From positions 1 through 47,023 of the forward strand of contig QKDC01000041.1 of assembly GCA_003246755.1 (NCBI GenBank): a stretch of 47,023 nucleotides of DNA, written 5' to 3'. Shown here one piece after another: positions 42,888 through 47,023 of this stretch. The position numbers and the translations under genes are program-made. The DNA is from Gemmatimonadota bacterium. Lineage in GTDB: Bacteria > Gemmatimonadota > Gemmatimonadetes > Gemmatimonadales > GWC2-71-9. Positions within the stretch are counted from its first letter, which is position 1; every line of letters begins with the position of its first letter. Below the pieces are notes generated by a model, which saw nothing but the letters and a program-made list of their open reading frames with translations, did no database searches and was not told the DNA's origin.

Positions 42888-44015
42888 TCATGCTCCGAGC
42901 GCCTCCTTTAGCTTGTTCCAGAACCCGCCGCCCTGTTTGGGCGGTTCACCCTCGTGACGGGCCAATTCGCGGAAGAGTTCCTTTTGATGGTCGGACAGAT
43001 GCTCGGGCGTCCACACGTGCACGCGGACGTTGAGATCTCCATTCCCGCTCTTCCCCAACCGCGGGAGCCCCTTCCCTTTGAGACGAATCACCGTGCCCGA
43101 CTGGATTCCAGGTGGGATGACGAGGGCTTCGTCTCCCCAGGGTGAGGGCACCATGGTCTTTTCGCCAAGTGCCGCTTGTGCGAAAGAGACCGGGACATCG
43201 GTGTAGAGGTCTTCCCCGTGTCGCTCGAAGCGGTCGTCGTCGGTGACCTCGATCATGACGATGAGATCGCCCTGCGGCCCATTGCGAGGCCCAGCGGCAC
43301 CCTGCCCCCGGAGCGTGATGTAGTTGGAACTCGAGACGCCAGCCGGAATCTCCACTTTGACGGAACGCTCACCCTTGTTTCGCCCATCACCCCGGCACAC
43401 TTCACAGGGTGATTCCACGATCGAGCCCTCACCCGCACACGTGGGACATGGGCCCACCGAGACGAACTGCCCAAACACGCTCCGGGTGGCCCGGCGCACT
43501 TCGCCCGCCCCGGCGCAGGTGCTACAAGGCACAGGCCGGCTTCCTGTCGAACACCCCGTGCCACCACAGGTCTCGCAGGCGACCGCCGTTCGCAGTTTGA
43601 TGGTGCGCTTGGCACCGGTGGCGACTTCCGAAAGCGTCAGCTTGACGGCGACCCGGATGTCTTGCCCACGTCGGAGCTCGGTAGGCGAGCCCCGGCCTCC
43701 GAAGATCGACTCGAACCCCCCGAGCCCTCCGAAGTCCCGCATGAAGATATTGAGCGCGTCCGAAAGGTCGATGTGGGAGAACCCCTGGCCACCTCGACCA
43801 CTCAATCCGGCGTGACCGTAACGATCGTAGGTCGCCCGTTTCTGCGGATCCTTGAGGACCTCGTACGCTTCGGAGAGTTCCTTGAACTGCTCTTCGGCGT
43901 CATGGGATTCATTGCGATCGGGATGGAACTGCATTGCCTGCTTGCGGTAGGCGCGCTTGAGCTCATCCACGCTCGCGTCCCGGTCGACTCCCAGTATTTC
44001 GTAGTAATCCCTCAC
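42888..44015 (-). CDS. dnaJ: Chaperone protein DnaJ
   Basis: A full type I J-protein of 375 residues that stimulates DnaK. The J domain holds the HPD motif (QFHPDRNES), then a Gly/Phe-rich part, four zinc-binding repeats ([36 protein letters not shown]) and the substrate-binding beta domains with PHQ-like tail. It overlaps hrcA by four bases; grpE and dnaK, which often lie between, are not in the window. Confidence 0.97.
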   Translation of the reverse strand: MRDYYEILGVDRDASVDELKRAYRKQAMQFHPDRNESHDAEEQFKELSEAYEVLKDPQKRATYDRYGHAGLSGRGGQGFSHIDLSDALNIFMRDFGGLGGFESIFGGRGSPTELRRGQDIRVAVKLTLSEVATGAKRTIKLRTAVACETCGGTGCSTGSRPVPCSTCAGAGEVRRATRSVFGQFVSVGPCPTCAGEGSIVESPCEVCRGDGRNKGERSVKVEIPAGVSSSNYITLRGQGAAGPRNGPQGDLIVMIEVTDDDRFERHGEDLYTDVPVSFAQAALGEKTMVPSPWGDEALVIPPGIQSGTVIRLKGKGLPRLGKSGNGDLNVRVHVWTPEHLSDHQKELFRELARHEGEPPKQGGGFWNKLKEALGA

Positions 44016-45055
44016 TCAATCAACCCTTCTACCAAAAGACTCGTGTGTTGCACGAGACCGATGATCTTCTCGTACGGCATGCGTGTGGGTCCGATGACTC
44101 CGATCACCCCGGACAGGTCGCCGAACCGGTAGGAGGAGGTCACCAGCGTGAATTCCGCCAACCGGGGATCGGGATTCTCCGTCCCAATGGTAATCGAGAG
44201 GCCTTCGACAGGCCTGGAGGCCAAGGCATCCTTGAGCACCCCACGGCGTTCGGTGAGGGTGAGGAGACCTCGCATCCGCTCATTGCTTGCAAATTCGGGT
44301 TGATTGGCGAGCAGTTCGGGATCGCCCAGCACGACTCCTTCGCGCTCGACCGAGAGATCGAAAATCTCCTCGCTCTCCGCGATGAAGATGTTGAGCAGTT
44401 CGGTGCCTTTGCCGCTGCCATCGGCGTCGCGCAGACGCTCGCCAAGCGTTCCGCGGATCTCCCGGAGCGTGAGGCCGGCGAGACGCTCGTTCAAAATCCG
44501 GGCGACATGCTCCACCGTGGACGCCGCCACGTGTGCCGGGATTTGGACAAAGATCGTCCGCATCGCGCCACTGTGCAGATGAAAGACGAGCAGGAGACGG
44601 TCGGTAGTGATGTGAACCAAGTCGAGGCGGTCGAGGACGACCTCGTCGAGGGTCGGCGTTGCCGCAACACCGAGTTCCTGGGTGAGAACCCCGAGCACCT
44701 GTGCCGCCCGATGCAGGATTTCTTCGATCGCCGAGCGCTCGACTCCTTCCCTCAGCTCCTTTCGAAGAGCACGTTGCTCCGCCACACTGGGAGGAGACGG
44801 GAGTGTGAGATCGTTGACGTACACCCGGTACGCGGCCTCGGTGGGAATGCGACCGGCGGAAGCGTGGGGGTGGTAGAGCAGCCCTCGAGCCTCCAGGTCA
44901 CTCATGGTCTGCCGAATGGAGGCCGGCGAGAGCCCCAGCGGATAGCGCCGGGCAACCGTCTGGCTCCCGGCGGGACCTGCGGTCTCGATATGCGTCTGGA
45001 TCACCGCCTCGAGAACTTTGCGTTCCCGTTCGGTGAGTCGGGCACCTTCCTTCAT
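44012..45055 (-). CDS. hrcA: Heat-inducible transcription repressor HrcA
   Basis: A 347-residue repressor of heat-shock genes that binds CIRCE operators. The N-terminal winged helix ([68 protein letters not shown]) is followed by the regulatory GAF-like domain and the C-terminal [21 protein letters not shown]. No CIRCE element (TTAGCACTC-N9-GAGTGCTAA) was found before this gene or before hemW. The ATG is coupled downstream to dnaJ. Confidence 0.96.
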   Translation of the reverse strand: MKEGARLTERERKVLEAVIQTHIETAGPAGSQTVARRYPLGLSPASIRQTMSDLEARGLLYHPHASAGRIPTEAAYRVYVNDLTLPSPPSVAEQRALRKELREGVERSAIEEILHRAAQVLGVLTQELGVAATPTLDEVVLDRLDLVHITTDRLLLVFHLHSGAMRTIFVQIPAHVAASTVEHVARILNERLAGLTLREIRGTLGERLRDADGSGKGTELLNIFIAESEEIFDLSVEREGVVLGDPELLANQPEFASNERMRGLLTLTERRGVLKDALASRPVEGLSITIGTENPDPRLAEFTLVTSSYRFGDLSGVIGVIGPTRMPYEKIIGLVQHTSLLVEGLIE

Positions 45056-45077
45056 GGCGCCAAATCTAGGAATCGCT

Positions 45078-46217
45078 TCACAGTTGGGCTACTAGGGCGT
45101 CCAGACGGAGCCACCCTTCCAAGGTGAGCCGGACCCGCTCATCCGTGCATTCCGCCCATCCCTCGCGCTCCCAGGCCGCCCAATTTTCCGCGGGAATGAG
45201 GCGAGAGGGCACCCCGGCGTCGGTGCGGAGTCCCAGATACCGGTCTTCCAGGAGCGTCTCTGCAGCGGTAAGGGTCTCAACTCCTTCGAGCGGGTCTCGG
45301 CCCTGGGCGACCGCGAGTCGGTACGCCTCCCATTCGCGCCGATTCCAGGCACGATGCCTCTTTCCCCCGCCATATGGTGCCCCGTCTCCGACGGCCCGAT
45401 CTTGCCAGGAGCTGTGAGCCGAAGGCCCCAGTCCGAGAAAGGGATCCCCCTTCCAGTACCCCGAATTGTGGCTGGCCCGAAAACCCGGCTTCGCCGCGTT
45501 CGATACTTCATAGTGCTCGAAGCCGGCGGCCACCATCCGTTGGTTTGCCACGAGGAACTGCATGGCGGCGTCCTCTTGGGGTGCGGAGACGACCTCACCC
45601 CGTGCACGCCAACGGGCCAGAGGTGTGTGAGACTCAATGGTCAGCGCGTAAAGCGAGAGGTGCTGGGGGTCGAGGTCGAGTGCACGATCGAGGTCGCTTT
45701 CCCAATCCCGGGCCCTGGATCCAGGAACACCATAGATCAGGTCGAACGAGAGATTGTCAAACCCCGTCGACCGGAGTGTCTCGACGGCTGGGGCCACCTG
45801 ATCCGGGGTATGTGTCCGGTGCATCCACTCAAGCACCCGCGGCTCGAAACTCTGGATTCCGAGGGATACTCGGTTGATCCCCATGTGGAACCATGCGGAG
45901 GCTCGATCGCGGGTAACATCATCAGGATTGGCCTCGAGCGTGACCTCACATTCGGGCGCCAGGCGATGATCCGAGGACAGGAGTGCCAGGATCGTGGCAA
46001 GGGCATCCGTCGCGAGTCGGCTTGGTGTTCCACCACCGAAGTACACGGATTGAATTGCCCCTCCCTCTCGCCATCTGGGGAGATCTTTCCGAAGAAGCCA
46101 CTCAGTGTGGATTGCCTGGAGATAGGCCGCGCTGGGAGTATGGCGCCGCACCGCGATGGCAAAATCGCAGTAGCTGCAGCGCCGCGCGCAGAAGGGGACG
46201 TGGATGTAGATCCGCAC
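45078..46217 (-). CDS. hemW: Heme chaperone / radical SAM protein HemW
   Basis: A radical SAM protein of about 379 residues: the iron-sulfur motif HVPFCARRCSYCDF (CxxxCxxC), VYFGGGTPSRL, EVTLEANPDD, SLGIQSFEPRVLEWM and the C-terminal HemN-like domain. HemW is related to coproporphyrinogen dehydrogenase but acts as a heme chaperone in the cases studied. The GTG at 46217 is chosen from family alignment; the open frame upstream overlaps dprA. No clear ribosome site is seen, 26 bases after dprA. Confidence 0.92.
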   Translation of the reverse strand: MRIYIHVPFCARRCSYCDFAIAVRRHTPSAAYLQAIHTEWLLRKDLPRWREGGAIQSVYFGGGTPSRLATDALATILALLSSDHRLAPECEVTLEANPDDVTRDRASAWFHMGINRVSLGIQSFEPRVLEWMHRTHTPDQVAPAVETLRSTGFDNLSFDLIYGVPGSRARDWESDLDRALDLDPQHLSLYALTIESHTPLARWRARGEVVSAPQEDAAMQFLVANQRMVAAGFEHYEVSNAAKPGFRASHNSGYWKGDPFLGLGPSAHSSWQDRAVGDGAPYGGGKRHRAWNRREWEAYRLAVAQGRDPLEGVETLTAAETLLEDRYLGLRTDAGVPSRLIPAENWAAWEREGWAECTDERVRLTLEGWLRLDALVAQL

Positions 46218-46243
46218 ACTCGAATAATAGGGGAAGGAATTCG

Positions 46244-47023
46244 CTAACCGGATTGAGGAGAGAGAATGGAGACCGTGGGTCCGAACATCAGACCCGGCTC
46301 CTGCCGTACAACCCCCGTGAGTTCCATCACGCTGAGCAAACCGAGAACCTCTCCCGCCGGCAGATCCAGGCATCGTGCGATCTCGTCGGCGTGAACCGCT
46401 CCGTTGCCGAGCATGGCCATCACTCGTGCCTGCGGGTTGTCGTTGGTCGATCCCCCAGGCGAAGAGCGCTCAGAAACGCCGCCACCCGGATAGTGCACCA
46501 AGAGATCGTCGAGACCGAGTAATGGCGTGGCCCCCTCCCGGAGGAGACGGTTGGTCCCTACGGAAGTAGCGCTGGTGATCGGCCCGGGAACGGCCAAGAC
46601 CTCTCGTCCCTGGAGCAGCGCATGTGCGGCGGTGCCCAGCGCACCCGAGGCTGCGGCGGCTTCGACGACTACCGTCACCGGGGCAAGACCGCTGATGAGC
46701 CGATTCCGTCGCGGGAAGCTCCCGCGAGTTGGGCGGGTTCCGGGGGGAAACTCGGTGAGTAGGAGGCCGTTCTCCTCGTGGAGCATGCGGCGGTACAACC
46801 TCTGATTGGAGGAGGGGTACGCGACATCGATTCCGGTACCCAGAACACCAATCGAGGTTCCCCCGGCGTCGAGTACGGCCTCGTGGGAAATCGCGTCGAT
46901 CCCGCGTGCCATACCACTCACCACCGTGAGGCCGGCCGATGCGGCCGCTCGTGCGATGGTGCGACAGACCTCGGCTCCGTAACGGCTGTGTGTCCGACTC
47001 CCGACGACGGCGACGGCCTGACG
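46244..47023 (-). CDS. dprA: DNA processing protein DprA, 5' end outside window
   Basis: The frame is open to the last base, so about 259 C-terminal residues are seen. The Rossmann-like DprA domain shows VAVVGSRTHSRYG, VSGMARGIDAISHEAVLDAGG, GIDVAYPSSNQRLYRRM, FPRRNRLISGLAPVTVVVEAA and AVPGPITSATSVGTNRLLREGA; a winged-helix domain (MAMLGNGAVHADEIARCLDLPAG) ends the protein. DprA protects incoming single-stranded DNA and loads RecA during transformation. It starts this block with hemW, hrcA and dnaJ following. Confidence 0.94.
   Translation of the reverse strand, partial: RQAVAVVGSRTHSRYGAEVCRTIARAAASAGLTVVSGMARGIDAISHEAVLDAGGTSIGVLGTGIDVAYPSSNQRLYRRMLHEENGLLLTEFPPGTRPTRGSFPRRNRLISGLAPVTVVVEAAAASGALGTAAHALLQGREVLAVPGPITSATSVGTNRLLREGATPLLGLDDLLVHYPGGGVSERSSPGGSTNDNPQARVMAMLGNGAVHADEIARCLDLPAGEVLGLLSVMELTGVVRQEPGLMFGPTVSILSPQSG

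Noticed and set aside
45056-45077. CIRCE operator before hrcA
   Set aside because: No TTAGCACTC-N9-GAGTGCTAA or near match in this short gap or before hemW.
1-47023. tRNA, rRNA, CRISPR array, insertion sequence or prophage
   Set aside because: No clover-leaf, ribosomal, regularly spaced repeat, transposase or phage pattern was recognised on either strand.

Overview
The window is a high-GC bacterial chromosome segment made almost wholly of co-oriented, tightly packed genes on the minus strand. Only two genes lie on the plus strand: a partial metallopeptidase at the left edge and a tannase-family esterase near 9.4-11.0 kb. Shine-Dalgarno sites, GC-rich codon use, secreted hydrolases and the gene order recall Gemmatimonadota, but that placement is inference; there is no rRNA to test it. 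No tRNA, rRNA, CRISPR array, insertion sequence or phage gene was seen.

Region 1 (1-11 kb) is accessory. It holds the end of an M1-like peptidase, a fusion of protein-isoaspartate methyltransferase with an erythromycin-esterase-like domain coupled to an unknown toroid-like protein, a SnoaL-like protein, a CPBP intramembrane protease between two small membrane proteins, an exported serine-hydrolase-like protein lacking its catalytic lysine, a DoxX protein and the tannase. A decayed copy of the tannase (its leader joined to its last 20 codons) lies 1.5 kb upstream of the intact gene.

Region 2 (11-26.3 kb, read right to left) is a long housekeeping block: infC-rpmI-rplT-pheS-pheT-(coiled coil)-zapA-rny-folD-xseA-xseB-ispA-dxs-nadK-recN-methyltransferase. 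It starts at a near-consensus promoter (TTGACT-17-TATGCT) that overlaps the stop of the preceding gene. About 155 bases of structured leader follow, ending in a terminator-like hairpin just before infC, which seems to begin with CTG. This is the layout of an attenuated ribosomal-protein leader.

Region 3 (26.3-47 kb, same direction) runs dprA(partial)-hemW-hrcA-dnaJ-rsmE-hit-mutS2-dnaG-zinc ribbon-recJ-rsmD-coaD-pta-STAS-RsbW-like-SpoIIE-like-rsmA-rex-exonuclease-MBL hydrolase-alpha/beta hydrolase-RidA lipoprotein. Many neighbours overlap by 4 bases, so translation is probably coupled. A complete partner-switching set (STAS antagonist, anti-sigma-type kinase, GAF-PP2C phosphatase) follows pta, and a perfect 18-bp Rex operator precedes rex, linking central carbon and redox state to a regulatory switch whose target lies outside the window.

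No wholly new system is demonstrable from sequence alone. The best candidates are the infC leader, the pta/partner-switch/rex arrangement, the methyltransferase-esterase fusion with its coupled partner, and the hairpin plus upstream mini-ORF at mutS2.
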